Positions 21,301-32,844 of a stretch of 64,000 bases of DNA are shown in pieces. The stretch lies in NCBI GenBank assembly GCA_007449985.2, contig VIIQ02000079.1, forward strand, positions 372,001 to 436,000, given 5' to 3'. Position numbers and translations under genes: made by a program. Position 1 is the first letter of the stretch. Every line of letters begins with the position of its first letter. The notes under the pieces were generated by a model. It was not told where the DNA came from. It saw only the letters and a list, made by a program, of their open reading frames with translations, and did no database searches. Origin of the DNA: Desmodesmus armatus (taxonomy: Eukaryota; Chlorophyta; Chlorophyceae; Sphaeropleales; Scenedesmaceae).

Positions 21301-24300
21301 CTGCTGACCCCCCATTTAGAATGCCAGGACAGCAGCGCTCTTCAGCTTCAAAGTCTTGTAACCGTCGTTTGTACCGACGACACACACGACTCAAAACTGG
21401 GGACGACTCAGGGAGAGCTCTGAAACATCTCCCTCTTCGCGATGAAGTTCCACGTTTGGCGCAGCCAAGCCCGTGCAACCCGCAAGGGAGCCAGGGCTCA
21501 TCAGGGTTTTGTACTGCCACATTGTGTGTCATTGCACTGGTTTTCTTCTTCCTCCTTCCAGCAACATAATTTGTCGTGGAATACTCACCTGCCAGCACAG
21601 CAGGGCTCCACAGCAGGCTTCGCTCCTCCTCAGCAATGCTGGCATTGGGCTGCACCCTAAAGCACCTTTTTTCCTGGTTTTGGTAGTGCCACACCATGTG
21701 CCAGTCCCTAATATCTATCCTTATTCCTGTGTCCTTATTCCTGTCAAATCCTTACAAATTACCAAATTACCTGCCAGCACAGCAGGGCTCCACAGCAGGC
21801 TTGGCTCCACCTCAGCAATGCTGTCAGTGGGCTTAGGGTACACCAGGCGGCCAGTCTGACCCGCAGGGCCCAGGGCAGGGGCACCAGGCATCACACCACC
21901 CCAGTAGGCAGGCAGGCCATGCCAGCAGTACACGTGGTTCACACCAAACCTAGGAGACAGGAGTGGGTGAGTGAGTGAGTGGGTGAGTGAGTGAGTGAGT
22001 GGTTGTGCAAGCCAACTTGCTGGCCCGAGATCGGCAGCAGCACGATGCCGCTTCACCAGGCAGGCAGGCCGGGGTGAGAAAGTCATGGGGTTGTGGTGTA
22101 CACCATTCGGGCTAAGGGCAGGGCACCAGGCATGACGCCGCCCCAGTAGGCAGGCACACCATGCCAGCAGTGTACGTGGTTCACCCCAAACCTAGGAGAC
22201 AGGAGTGGGTGAGTGAGTGAATGTGAGTGAGAAGTTGTTTCACGGGATTGTTTGCATGGCGACTCTCTTCAGCCATGCAATCGCAGCCCCCCCCCTCTGC
22301 GCTGCGCCCAGACCCCCTTATTGCGCCCCCACCGACTCTCACTGGTATGACGCCACCACCCCTGCACGTCTGCGTCCTCTCAGTCCTCCCCAAGCCTAAC
22401 ACCCAGCCTGCTAGATATGTGCGGATTTTGATGCCTCACACACTCCTTCCAAATGCAGCTGCCGGGGGTCCCCACCGTCCCTCCCCCCCACCCCCACACA
22501 AACAGCAGTTCTGCAGCCCAACCCCCCCCCTCGCCCACCAAAACCCCCATCCTCCAAAAGCAAGCTCACTTCTGCTTGATGTGTGTGACCACCCCCCGCA
22601 GGTCTGCTGCTGTTGCCTCCCAGTCCTCCTCAGGCCCAGCGTCCAGCCTGCTGAACTTTGCGTTGGCCTCAACGCTCGTCAGCCGCGCGTGAAGTCAGAC
22701 GCAGAAGCAAAAAACGTCAGCATGGCACCACGCAGCAGGCCCTGCACCGGGGGGAGGGGAAGAGGGGGAACAGGGGGCAGGGCAACAAGATGCGATTAGT
22801 TCTGACCAAGAGGCAAAGAAGGTGAACTTATCGCCATGCAGCAGGCCCTGCAGACAACAGCAGCGTGCAGATTGGTTTGACTTTGATCAACTTTAGTTTC
22901 ATCAGTACACTCGTCCGGCGGCGCGTGAAGTCAGACGCAGAGGCGAGCATCGCACCACGCAGCAGGCCCTGCACAGGGGGAGCGGTTGAAGAAGGGGAAA
23001 GCGAGGCCAACATGATGCGGTCTGCCTTGCCCCCTGCTCACGTTTGTCAGCCGTGCCCAGGCCTTGACCCTGAGACTCCCTGGTGCTGCCGGCTCAATCA
23101 CCCACTGATGAAACAGGAGGAGGGCAGCAGTGGCCACCCCCACCCACCCACCCACCCCTTACCCGTCTGTGCCTCGTGCCCACCACACCACACCCTGCCC
23201 TACAGGCTGCTGGTGCCCCCCCCCCCCCCACACACCACACCACCTCCCTCCCTGCCTTGCCCCCTGCTCACGTTTGTCAGCCGTGCCCAGGCCTTGACCC
23301 TGAGACTGCCTGGTGCTGCAGGCTCAATCACCCATTGGTAGAACAACAGGAAGGCAGCAGTGGCCACCCCCACCAGGGCACCAGCAGCCTTCTGTGCCCA
23401 GCGGATCAGGATGAACTGCTGCCGGGGGGGGGCCAGCCTTGACCAATGCGTCAACGATCGCGTCTTCAGCCTCTTCGATGGCAGCTGCAAAATGGTAAGT
23501 GAGAAAGGTAGCCACGAATAATGGGGAGTAAGTGGGAAGCGTGTTGGTGTATGTGTGTGGAAGGGGGGGGGGGTGAAGTGGGGTGATCCAGACGCACTGC
23601 ACATCAGGATGAAGTGCTGCTGGGGGTTGGCGCCAGTCTTGCCCAGCACGCCATCAATGGCAAGCGATACAAAACACCGTCACTCGCCCCCTGGTCTTTC
23701 TACACACAGCACCGACCCACCGTTCAGCCTGTCCTGTGCTTCATGCGCAGCAGCCTTCAGCCGCTCCTCTGCAGCAGCAGCAGCCTTTTTGGGATTGTGC
23801 AGCACCTCCTCCAGGGCCGACACTGACACATCATACTTGTCAGCAAGCGACTTAAGGTCCACGCCATACTTGCTGAACAGCCCCTGGCTGCCGCTGCTGC
23901 TGCCCGCCGCCTCTGGCCCCTGCTTCTGCAGGAGCGGCTGCGTTTCCTGCGGCGCAGGAGGTCCAGGGTTCAATTCCTTGCGGTGGCGCCGCTGGTGCAG
24001 GTTTTCGGCACGGTCCTCGGCCCAGTCCGGGACCGACTCGACCTCGTCGTCGAGCACGACGCTCAGCTGCTGCGCCTTCCGCACCCGCTCCTCCTCCTCC
24101 TGCTTCTGCCTAGCGAGCCTGCTGCTCCTACTGCCTCTGTACCGGCTGCCGCTGCTGCTCCCGCCCTTGCTGCCCTCACCCTCGAGGGGCCCGGTCCCCG
24201 CCGCACCCCCGTCTGCCGCGTCCCTGCTGCGTCGAGCCTCGAGTTCGGACTCCTTGGCAGCAATGGCTGCATCTGCTGCTGCATCCCAGCTAGCGGCTGG

Positions 24301-27300
24301 GGTGCGTGGTGGTGTGAGATGACGCCCGTGTTGGCGACTGTGGGGAACAGGTTGCGCACTTCCTGCTGCATTTGGCCTGACGCCTCTGCCAACAGCTTGG
24401 CGCTGGCATCATAGTAGGTGTCCTGTTTGGAGCGCAAGAGGGGTGGGAGGGGGGGCGGCCAGGACGGTGCAGTGAACGTACAACACCAATATAGCTGTGC
24501 ATGGGGGATGCTGGTAGAGGATGGGACCCAGCAGCTGGAGCTGCTACATGGTACGCTGATGGTGATGGCACAATGTGGCACTGTTGCCGGAAAGCAACAG
24601 CAGACGTGCCTCTGACCCTCGCTAATTGCCGCTCCACGCGCCTAGATAGCTCAACTGACACCAGCTCTACTTGTGGACATCTCTGCTAAAGGTCCAGAGG
24701 TCGTCTCTGCAACTAGATGCATGCGTGATGCACACTTCCCTGCATGCATGTGCAAGCAGCTGAGAACGCGCACGGGGTGAGGTGAGGCCCAACCTGTGTT
24801 TCCAACAGCATCTCGCGTGTTGAATCAGATATATGTTCACAGTTCTCTAAAAGCCAGTGCAGCCAAATGCACGCACAAGTAAATAGGAGGGCCCACCTGT
24901 GTTTCCAGCAGCATCTCGCGTGTTGTGTCAAACACCTCACCCGCGCGCCCCGACTCTGGCAGCTTCTCAGCCAGCTGAGCAGTGGGGGCCTTGCCATAGG
25001 GAGGGTCCACGTCAGTCAACTGCACACATACACAACACGACACCCATTAGCCCATTCCCCCAATGTCATCACACAGCCACCCAGTGCAACATGCGCATGA
25101 CTGCCATGCTGTATGCTAATTCTCCCCAACAGTCACTAGTGCCAAGAGTCACTAGTCACTAGTGCAAAAACAGGAAAAAGCTTGCTGGTTGGACGAGGAA
25201 TCATCCAGAGGCTGGTGGGAAGAGTCATCAAGAGGCTGGGTCACACAAGAGTCATTCTGTGGCTGGGTGAACCAGAACACCATCCACAGGCCAGGGGGCG
25301 TGCTGACTGACCTGCCAGCCGTCATCGATGATGAGCAGGCGGGGCACGACGCCGCCTGCGTGCAGGCTGCCTAGGCCCTCCACCAGGCCTCGCGCTGACA
25401 CAGTGGAATAGAACGCGTCCCACGTGCACCTGGGGCATGGCGTAAGGGGTGTGTGAGTGAGTTGAGTGAATGCTCCAGGAAGGGGGGGGACACACATGCA
25501 CAGGGTCAGAGCAACGGAGAGACAGAGACCAGATGAGGAGCTCTTCATAATGCAGCACAGTACGCACCCCACTGATTCATATCCAATGAGGTGGAGATGA
25601 CAAAAGTTATGCAGAGACTGCTGGCTGACATCCGAGACACCTTCTTACTACTCCGCCCCCTCTACTCCCCAGCTCCTTCCAAGCAGCTCCTGCCAAGCTG
25701 CTTCTCTCAAGCTGCTCATACCAAGCCTGGTGCCTCAGCAAAAGACTGAGCCATGTTTGTACTGGTGACTGTAGCTGTGTGCCGCACTCACCAGCCGAAG
25801 CCATCCAGGCTGCTGGGCAGCTGCTTGATGCTGCGCGGAGCTGCACCACCAGACAGGGCCGCTGCTGCTGCAACGCCAGCATCTACCAGATGGAACGGGT
25901 CCGAGCCACACGCCACAAGCAACGCACCTGGGGGGCAGCAGGGGGCGGCAACAGCGTGGACGGGTGAATGGCGTGCAGGCAGGCAGGTGTCAGCAAGTGG
26001 GGAGGCTGGGTACTTTATGTGTGCATCCGTAGATGTGTAAGGGTGGAGTGGGACAAGCCTTGAAGGGGAGAGGCAAAGGGGCGATGGTAGACACTAGCGT
26101 CCTGTCCCCTAGCAAGGCGAGACATCAGCCCAAAGAGTGCCATGCCATTGGGAATATGCAGTTGGGGATAACTGCTCATCCACACAACTTATGGAGCAAG
26201 AAGAGCAGGTACCGTTCGTTTGTCGAGTCACTGCTGGGCATCTCTAGAGCCACTAGGTCGCCTTGGGAGCACTCACTGTCGCATGCCTCTCCTTTGGTGT
26301 TGTCGTCCCCGCTCTCCACACGCATGCACAGGCTCCTTTGACGGTCTGTCCAGCTCCTGCACAAGCACCAACAAAACAAAGATGTGTCAGCTGTCAATGA
26401 TTCAAACGTCAACTGACTATCCGATGGCTCAAAGTAACAGATTTTATTTCCTAAGAAGCATTTTGAGGACCGGCATGCGCACCATTGCTCGTTGCGTGCG
26501 CAGAGAGTCAGTCCAGATCAGATTGCTTGCGAAACTGGAGCACCCAAAACCGCACGCTGTTGTCCATGTAACGGTGACAAACGTTTTTGAAAAAACCTGC
26601 CCGATATCGTGTCTCGTCAGAGATTACGTTGGGCGCAACAGGACAGCAACAGCAGCAGAACAGCACCTGCCTGCACTGCAGTGCAGATGCAAGAAGACGG
26701 AGGCTTTGCCAAGCGCCAGCGCCTGAGCGGCTTTCACATGCAGATGGACAGGTGATACACAACTACATGTCAAGCTCTCCGTTACTACAGTGCAACTTCT
26801 GACCACCCTTGTCCCTTCCAACAGTGAAGCAGATGGCTTGGTGGAGCTTATGGCTACACGAGGAGGCAGGGTACGTTGTTAGTCCATACACCTCTACCAC
26901 CACAGCAACTGCTCAAAACCATGTGACGTGCCAGCAGCAGCGACTGTGGCAACAGCCCGGCAAGCGTGCAGGGCTGGGGGGCAGGACTGCAGCAGACACC
27001 TGACAAGCCCAAACTGGCTGCAGCACGTCCCATGCTGACCCCCATGCATACCCTTCCCTTCTGCAATATTCCCTTGCAACAATTTCTCCTGCAATATAGA
27101 TCCAGGAGCTGGAGGAGGAGCTTGCAGCTGTGCAGCAGCAGTGTGAGGCGCAGGCGCAGGACCTTGATCACAAGGACACAGAGCTAGCAGCCCTCAAAGC
27201 TCAGCTGACCTCCTGGCGCTCCGTGAAAGATGCAGAGGCAGCCAGCCTGGCAGCCAGCAACAAGCAGCTCACTCAGCAGCTGTCGCAGGAGATCGCCCGC

Positions 27301-30300
27301 AGCAAGACGCTTGACGGCCAGATGGCACGTGTGCAGACACAACTGGTAGGTCGCAGGTTGCAGACACAACACCTCGAACACACTTGGTGCCACCACACGA
27401 TCTCCTAAACCCCATGTACTGCAGGCCCACTGCAAGGCTGTGCATGCAGTCAGCCAGGATGTACATGCCCCATATCACTATCCCCTATACACACTCATGC
27501 TCTGCCGCCACTGCTGATCCCACAAAGATATAATTGGTTGTGCCGCTCGCTGTGCAGGACCAGTCAAAGCAAGAGGCAGAGCGGCTGCAGCATCAGCTAA
27601 CAGAGGCCCAGCGCAATGCAGCAGCAGCAGCCGCATCGGCAGATGCCACCATGCGCGACCTCCAACAGCAAGTAGCCACAGCACAGAGACAGCAACGGGA
27701 GTTGGAAACAGTGCAGAAGCAAGCCATGCTGGCGAAGCAGCAGCAGTGCAACGACCTGCAGCAGGAGCGTGACGATGCACAGCAGCAGCTGAGCAGCACG
27801 CAGCAGCAGCTTCTAGCAGCCCGCGCGCAACTGGTCGACGCAGAGATACTGGCGAGGACAGCAAACCAGCGCGCCATGCAGGCAGAGAGCCAGGCAGCTG
27901 CACTCTCAGGTGCGCAGCTGTCCACTCAAAACACGGTGTAACCGCATCTTCGACATGCGCGCGCGCCCCCACAGCACAAGACAGTCAGCACTGGCAAAGT
28001 TGCAGCACAAGCACAGCCTACAAGCTACGCATGCTGCGCCTTGCCATTCCTTGATACTAAGTGTGTGCATGTGAATGTCTTGTGTCTCTGCTTCTATTTT
28101 GTGCTGATTGCAGGTGCTGAGGGTCAGGTGATGCTGCGTATGCTGCAGGAGCAGGTCCAACAGCAACAGCAGCAGCTCGCAGCAGCGCAGGAGGCAGTAG
28201 CCACAGCTGCCCAAGTACCTGTCCTGCAGGCTGCGCTGACAGCAGCACGTGCAGAGGCCAGCAGCAGCAGGGAGCAGCTGGCAGAGCTGCAGCAGTGTAA
28301 GCAGCAGCTGGAGCAGATGCAGGGCGAGCTCAGCCTGTTCAAAACAGCCTTCAAGGTGGGCAGGGGCTGCCTGCTGGGGGTTTGGGGTTTGGGGGTTATG
28401 CCGAGAGCACCAATGAGGGCAGTGCAGCAGTAGCATTCACATACTACCTTTGGCACCTACAAGCCCACGATGGGGTCTCTCACCCCAATGCTGCCCCTAA
28501 CAGGGCCCGACACACCACCTGCCCACCCACCCTGCCTTGCCGAACCATGCTGCAGACCACCTTTGGCATCGACTACCCCAGCCCCCAGGCCCTGTCAGCC
28601 CTCAAGGCCAAGCAGGACCAACTGGAGAAGCAGCGGCACGACACACAGGTCAGCCATGTGACAGGTGCAGGAAAAACTTGAGGGTGTGTGCGGCTTTGAC
28701 GCACTCTGTGTGCTTTAGGCGGCGTGACCCATTACCTCAACGCAAGCAACCACCCCCCAGGCGGTAACTGCAGGCTATGTGACTGCTGTGCTGATGCGCT
28801 GTCGTGCACTGTGGCATGCCGTGCCGTGCTGCACTGTCCCCATGCAGAATGAGCTCCTAGCCCTGCAGCAGGAGGCCAGCAGCCTGCGCAGGCAGCTGCA
28901 GGCTGCAGACACGCAGCACGCAGCCCTTCAGGCAGAGCACAGCGCAGCACACCTCAACCTGCAGCAGGCCAACATGTCCCTCTCACTCTTGGAGTCTGAG
29001 TGCAGCAGCCTCAAACGCTTGGTCACTCTTCTGGAATCCGAGCTGCAGCAGGATGAAGTCACCCGTCAGCACGGTCAGCAGGAAGCAGCAGCAGCCGCCG
29101 CCAGCAATGATGACCCAATGGCAGTTGATCAGCAGCAGCAGGGGGCAGCGGCGGCTGCCGGTGGCAGCAGTGGCAGCAGTGCGGCAGCAGTGGCGGCCGC
29201 CAAGCTGGCAGCAGTGCAGGAGTTGGTGGACCAACTGCAGGTCTCCCAGCAGCAGTTGCAGGGGCAGCTGAAGGCAGCAGTGGCAGCAGAGGCGGCGGCC
29301 AAGTCGGCAGCAGTGGCAGCAAAAGGGGAGGCGCAGGAGGTTGCCAGGGAGGCTGAGGAGCTGGCGGTGCGCTGCCAAGCTCTGGAGGTGAGTACAGTAC
29401 AGGACTTGGGGACAGAGTCCCGACCTGGACACTAGCCAGCGACCAAGAGGCTGATGAGGGTGCTCAGAGGGCCAACTGATGTACCCCAGTCTCTCACGTC
29501 AAGTGTGAGGGTGGTCGAAACGAAACGCCAAGCCAGCCTTCTGTACCAGACCTTTGTGGCACCTGCTGCAAGTTGCACGATGCAGCAGCAATGTGGTGAG
29601 GCCGGTTCTTCAGTGCTGCTGCAGTAGTCAACAGATGCCTGCATGACCAACCCACCATCGCCACACACCCCACCCTCCCACCCCCTCGCCCACCTCTCCA
29701 ACCACCCCCCCTCAGGCCCAGCTGGCAGGTGGCGAGTACGACCCCACCTCCACCAAGGTGCTGCACTTCGTGTCCAACCCGTCAGCCGAGGTGGCGCGGC
29801 TAAAGCAGGCTGCAGAGCTGGACAGGCTCACAGCAGAGAACGAGGAGCTGCGCGCGGCACTCAAGCGGGCAGCGGCAAATCAAGGTAGGCTGAGGAGGCT
29901 GAGCAGGCACCCAAGAGGAGACCCTCTGCTCAACTGGTGATGCAGCACACTGTCACAGAATGAGTGGCTTGCTGTGCCTACAAGCTGCTATACACCTTAC
30001 ATGTTGATGTTTGGCAACACCATATGCAAGGCGCCAAGGACAGTCTACCAATCAACTCTCGCTATGCTTTGATTGGGGCAGTACGCCCAGCGCTATCACA
30101 TAAGTCACTTCTGCCCAACTTGCTTCTTCTTCACATCACACAGGTCCCACAGCACCAGCCAGCGCCAGCACAGCTGCAGCAGCAGCAGCTGCAGCAGGGG
30201 GTGGCGATGACGCGTTGCTGACTGCCGCCCTGTCTGCTGCTGAGGCCAAGCTGCTGGCACGGAAGCTGGCGGCTGCTGAGAAGCAGATCAACGCGCTCAA

Positions 30301-32844
30301 GGAGGTGTTCAACAAACGCGTGAAGGCCTTCAGGGACAGCGTCAGGTGTGTTGGGGGTCTGCTGTGGCAATGTAGGGTCTGTACTGACAGTGTGGAGAAT
30401 TCGCTGCAGAGTGTTGGCCCTGTCTATGTAGCCAAGTCGCTGTGCAGGCACTTCCTGTGCAACTAAGGCCATGTGTGACAAGAAACAGTGTCAGTTGTGC
30501 TGGGGTGAAGGGCTGACCCGTCCAGTAGACAGCTTTTATGGCAGCGGCCGCAGAGCACAAGTAGTGCCATTGTCTATGGTATATTTTCAAGGACGAAATC
30601 GGTTCTCGCCTGTGCTGCGATTTCGTGTGGTGTGCAGGACGTTGTTTGGCTACCGGCTGGAGATGGTGAGCGACCCCTGGCCAGATGTGGCGCACGCCCC
30701 CACAACCTACACACTGGCGTCCACTTACGGCCCCAAGCAGGACACCCTCATGTTCAGGTGGGGAGGCACAGCAACTCTGCTACACCACACTTAGGCAACG
30801 CGTGGCGGCTCATACTGTACCTAGGTAGGGGTGATGGCAATATCCCCATTGGCATTTCATCCTATGCACACCCCACCACCCCAACCCCTGGTACATTGGA
30901 TGGCCACGCCAGAACCGCATGACCCCTGCGGGCAATGGTGATGGTGGTGGAGACGACAACCTGCCCCAGCATCATGTCTCTCACACATTTACCACACTGC
31001 TGTTGCTGCAGGTACCACCCGGAGCGTCAGCCGCAGTACAGCCTGATCAAAACACCCCTCAGTCAGCGGCTGGAGCAGGACGTGCGGGTGTTCATTGGGA
31101 ACTTCAACAGCATCCCCGCCTTCACTGCGAACTACACGATGACACTCTTCCAGCAGTCCACAGCAGGGGCCTGAGCGTGCATGCATTTGGGCATGTAGCA
31201 TGTAGCATATATATGTAGCATTGATAGCTAGCCACGTATAGATGTGTGTTGAATTTGCGTCGTTGTCGGTGGTGACAAGGTTTAGACAGACGTCTTGGGA
31301 GGCCAGCAATGAGCAGAACTACATGGCAGGCGGGTGTATGTAGCAGATGAGGGTTAATGTTTTGCAGCACAAACAGCTGTAACAAAGCTTGTGTATGTGT
31401 CGTAGTTGACTCTACTAGTACTCGTATGGCACCAGCGTATGGCACCAGCTAACACTACTGCCCCTTATGTATCTCTGTGGTAGCCTGAATAAACTTTTTG
31501 CCTATAGCTGTCCATATCCCACACCAAACCACGGGACATCACTGACTATTGCCGCCACATACTGCAAGCTCTGTATAAGACACCCCACCCTCCAGAACCA
31601 GGAAGCCTCCAAAACCCCGAATCAACCTGCAGGGTCAGCACCGTTCCTTACCAGACCACTAAACCCTCCTGCCCAAACTCTTGCCCTGACCCTCTCCCTG
31701 CACTCACTTGTTTGGCCGGCACGTGGCCCTAAAATCGCCGTCAATCAGCGGCAGCACCACTGCATAGCGCCCTCCGCTGCTGCTGCCGTCAGTGCTGCTG
31801 CTGCTGGCGCTGCCGCTGGCTGCTGCCTGCTGGCCGTCCTCCTCGAGCTGCAGCAGCAGGAACTGTGTCTCTGGCGGCAGCGTGTGCAGGCTGCTGCCCC
31901 ACTCGGGCGTCATCCACCACAGCTTGTTGCGCGCACACGCCAGGTAGCGCTTGAACTTGAGCTGCAGCACGATGACAACAACACGTGGTAGGACGAGTTG
32001 ACATGTTTGGGTTCAACCCCAAAAAACCCCAAGTTGAGCCCTTGAAAACATGACAGACAGCCCAAAAACTGAGAAGACAGACAGCCAGAAAGGCAGAGAC
32101 AACCAGTGGCACACATGCGCAAAACACAATTGCGGACTTCAGCATAGCATACCTCAACACCCACCACCACAACATTCATACGCCTCCTTGACGCTTGCAA
32201 GCAGACCCCGCCCGTCTGACTTTGACGTCCCATGCATGCCTTGCCCCAGCCTCGATCCCTGCCCAATACACCAGCACCCCATGCTTGCTGACTGCAGCCC
32301 ACCAAACCAATCAACCATGACCCCCGACACCCCCCCCCCCTCACACACCCCAAAACCTCAAGTTACCCCCCCCCCCTGCTCACTCGTCCGACCGTGAGAT
32401 CCCAAGCATGCGATGCCCCATACTTGCTGACTGCAGCATTGAGGGACACATTGAGGTGCAGCCCCTCCAACATCAGGTTGCCGCCCTCACAATACCCCGC
32501 CTCCTCCCACCACCACAACCAATTGCGACAACTCACTCAACCAACACCCACCCCAAACCTCCCAGCCCCCACGCCCCCACCCCCTTGCTCACCCGTCCGA
32601 CTGTGACATCCCAAGCATGCGTTGCTCCAGCTTCACTCCTAGACCCAAACACCAACGCCCCATACTTGCTGACTGCTGCATTGAGGGCCACATTGGGGTG
32701 CAGCCCCTCCAACAGCACATTGCCCTGCCCATCACAGATCACATCCCCTTGCACTGACAGGGGGATGGTGCTAGGGTGGTCTAAACTGGGGCCTGCACCT
32801 GCTGCTGCTGGGGCCAGCTGCGGTGGAACGTATGGCGGATCCAT
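18348..32844 (-). CDS. Raffinose synthase / alkaline alpha-galactosidase family protein (GH36)
   Basis: In-phase exons, 5' to 3' on the minus strand: 32844-32593, 31961-31708, 26356-26277, 25927-25792, 25429-25312, 25019-24897, 24422-about 24300, about 24265-23721, 23484-23272, 22741-22570, 21949-21771, 21174-21080, 20725-20577, 20347-20190, 19990-19794 and 19112-18348. Family landmarks in order are [86 protein letters not shown] (predicted nucleophile Asp), [23 protein letters not shown] (predicted acid/base), [32 protein letters not shown] and [16 protein letters not shown]. Such enzymes transfer or release galactose in raffinose-family oligosaccharide metabolism; the exact substrate cannot be read. 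A long insert with one hydrophobic helix ([17 protein letters not shown]) lies between IIDDGWQ and [10 protein letters not shown]. Exons 23484-23272 and 22741-22570 each carry a one-base frame error, so this copy may be broken or the sequence wrong there. The start Met at 32844 is provisional. Confidence 0.87.
19651..19764. repeat. AGCCC pentanucleotide microsatellite
   Basis: CTAGC units turn into about eighteen AGCCC units in the last intron of the GH36 gene. Confidence 0.95.
20033..20236 (-). repeat. Duplicated 3' end of a GH36 exon
   Basis: [14 protein letters not shown] is encoded at the 3' end of exon 20347-20190 and again at about 20075-20033 in the next intron. The second copy lacks a usable donor. 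Confidence 0.85.
21590..22193 (-). repeat. Three copies of the GH36 exon [11 protein letters not shown]
   Basis: The intact exon is 21949-21771. Its 5' half recurs at 22193-22090 with acceptor CTCCTAG| ([18 protein letters not shown], then stop). Its 3' half recurs at about 21653-21592 ([18 protein letters not shown]) with a good donor GTGAGT. GTGAG/TGAG microsatellite tracts separate the copies. Confidence 0.88.
22686..22985 (-). repeat. Duplicated GH36 exon segment LLRGAML-SASDFTR
   Basis: GLLRGAML...ASASDFTR is encoded at 22741-22686 (in the exon running on to [10 protein letters not shown]) and again at about 22980-22920, followed by an unrelated tail. A third short piece (LQGLLHGD) lies near 22850. 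Confidence 0.8.
23029..23484 (-). repeat. Duplicated GH36 transmembrane exon
   Basis: The exon 23484-23272 ([31 protein letters not shown], donor GTGAGC) has a 3' copy at about 23155-23029 ([18 protein letters not shown]) with the same donor. A copy of its N-terminal part ([17 protein letters not shown]) lies near 23655-23595. Confidence 0.85.
24795..24945 (-). repeat. Duplicated 3' end of a GH36 exon (TREMLLETQ)
   Basis: The end of exon 25019-24897 ([11 protein letters not shown], donor GTGGGC) recurs at about 24830-24798 ([11 protein letters not shown], donor GTTGGG). Confidence 0.85.
26687..31174 (+). CDS. MAD1: Spindle assembly checkpoint protein MAD1
   Basis: Eleven exons join in phase: 26687-26751, 26825-26870, 27100-27345, 27558-27909, 28114-28355, 28556-28648, 28848-29387, 29716-29884, 30144-30345, 30638-30757 and 31012-31174 (TGA), giving 745 residues, close to plant and animal MAD1 (about 720). 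Residues from about 38 to 640 are Gln/Glu/Ala-rich heptads, typical of the long coiled coil. KVLHFVSNP (542-550) matches the MAD2-interaction motif. [27 protein letters not shown] and the end [17 protein letters not shown] match the C-terminal RWD-like domain. MAD1 recruits MAD2 to unattached kinetochores and sits at the nuclear pore in interphase. The whole gene lies inside one intron of the GH36 gene on the other strand. The Arg of the RLK motif used by other MAD1 proteins to bind BUB1 is Ala here (ALK, about 635-637). A TGTAA lies 204 nt after the stop. Confidence 0.92.
31378..31382 (+). promoter_or_regulatory. Possible MAD1 polyadenylation signal TGTAA
   Basis: TGTAA, the usual chlorophyte polyadenylation word, lies about 200 nt after the MAD1 stop codon and before the next GH36 exon. 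Confidence 0.4.
32190..32770 (-). repeat. Copies of the first GH36 exon
   Basis: The first exon (32844-32593; [30 protein letters not shown]) has decayed copies downstream in the gene at about 32480-32391 and 32290-32190. Shared marks on the plus strand are CATACTTGCTGACTGCAGC and GTCCGACxGTGA. Confidence 0.8.

Noticed and set aside
24290..24390. A third frameshift in the GH36 gene
   Set aside because: A short intron with weak sites (donor near 24360, acceptor near 24266) would also explain the frame change, so I do not count it as an error.
31708..32844. A second, truncated GH36 gene to the right of MAD1
   Set aside because: Its last exon joins in exact phase to the exon at 26356 and supplies the N-terminal part the left portion lacks. 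One gene with a nested MAD1 is the simpler reading.
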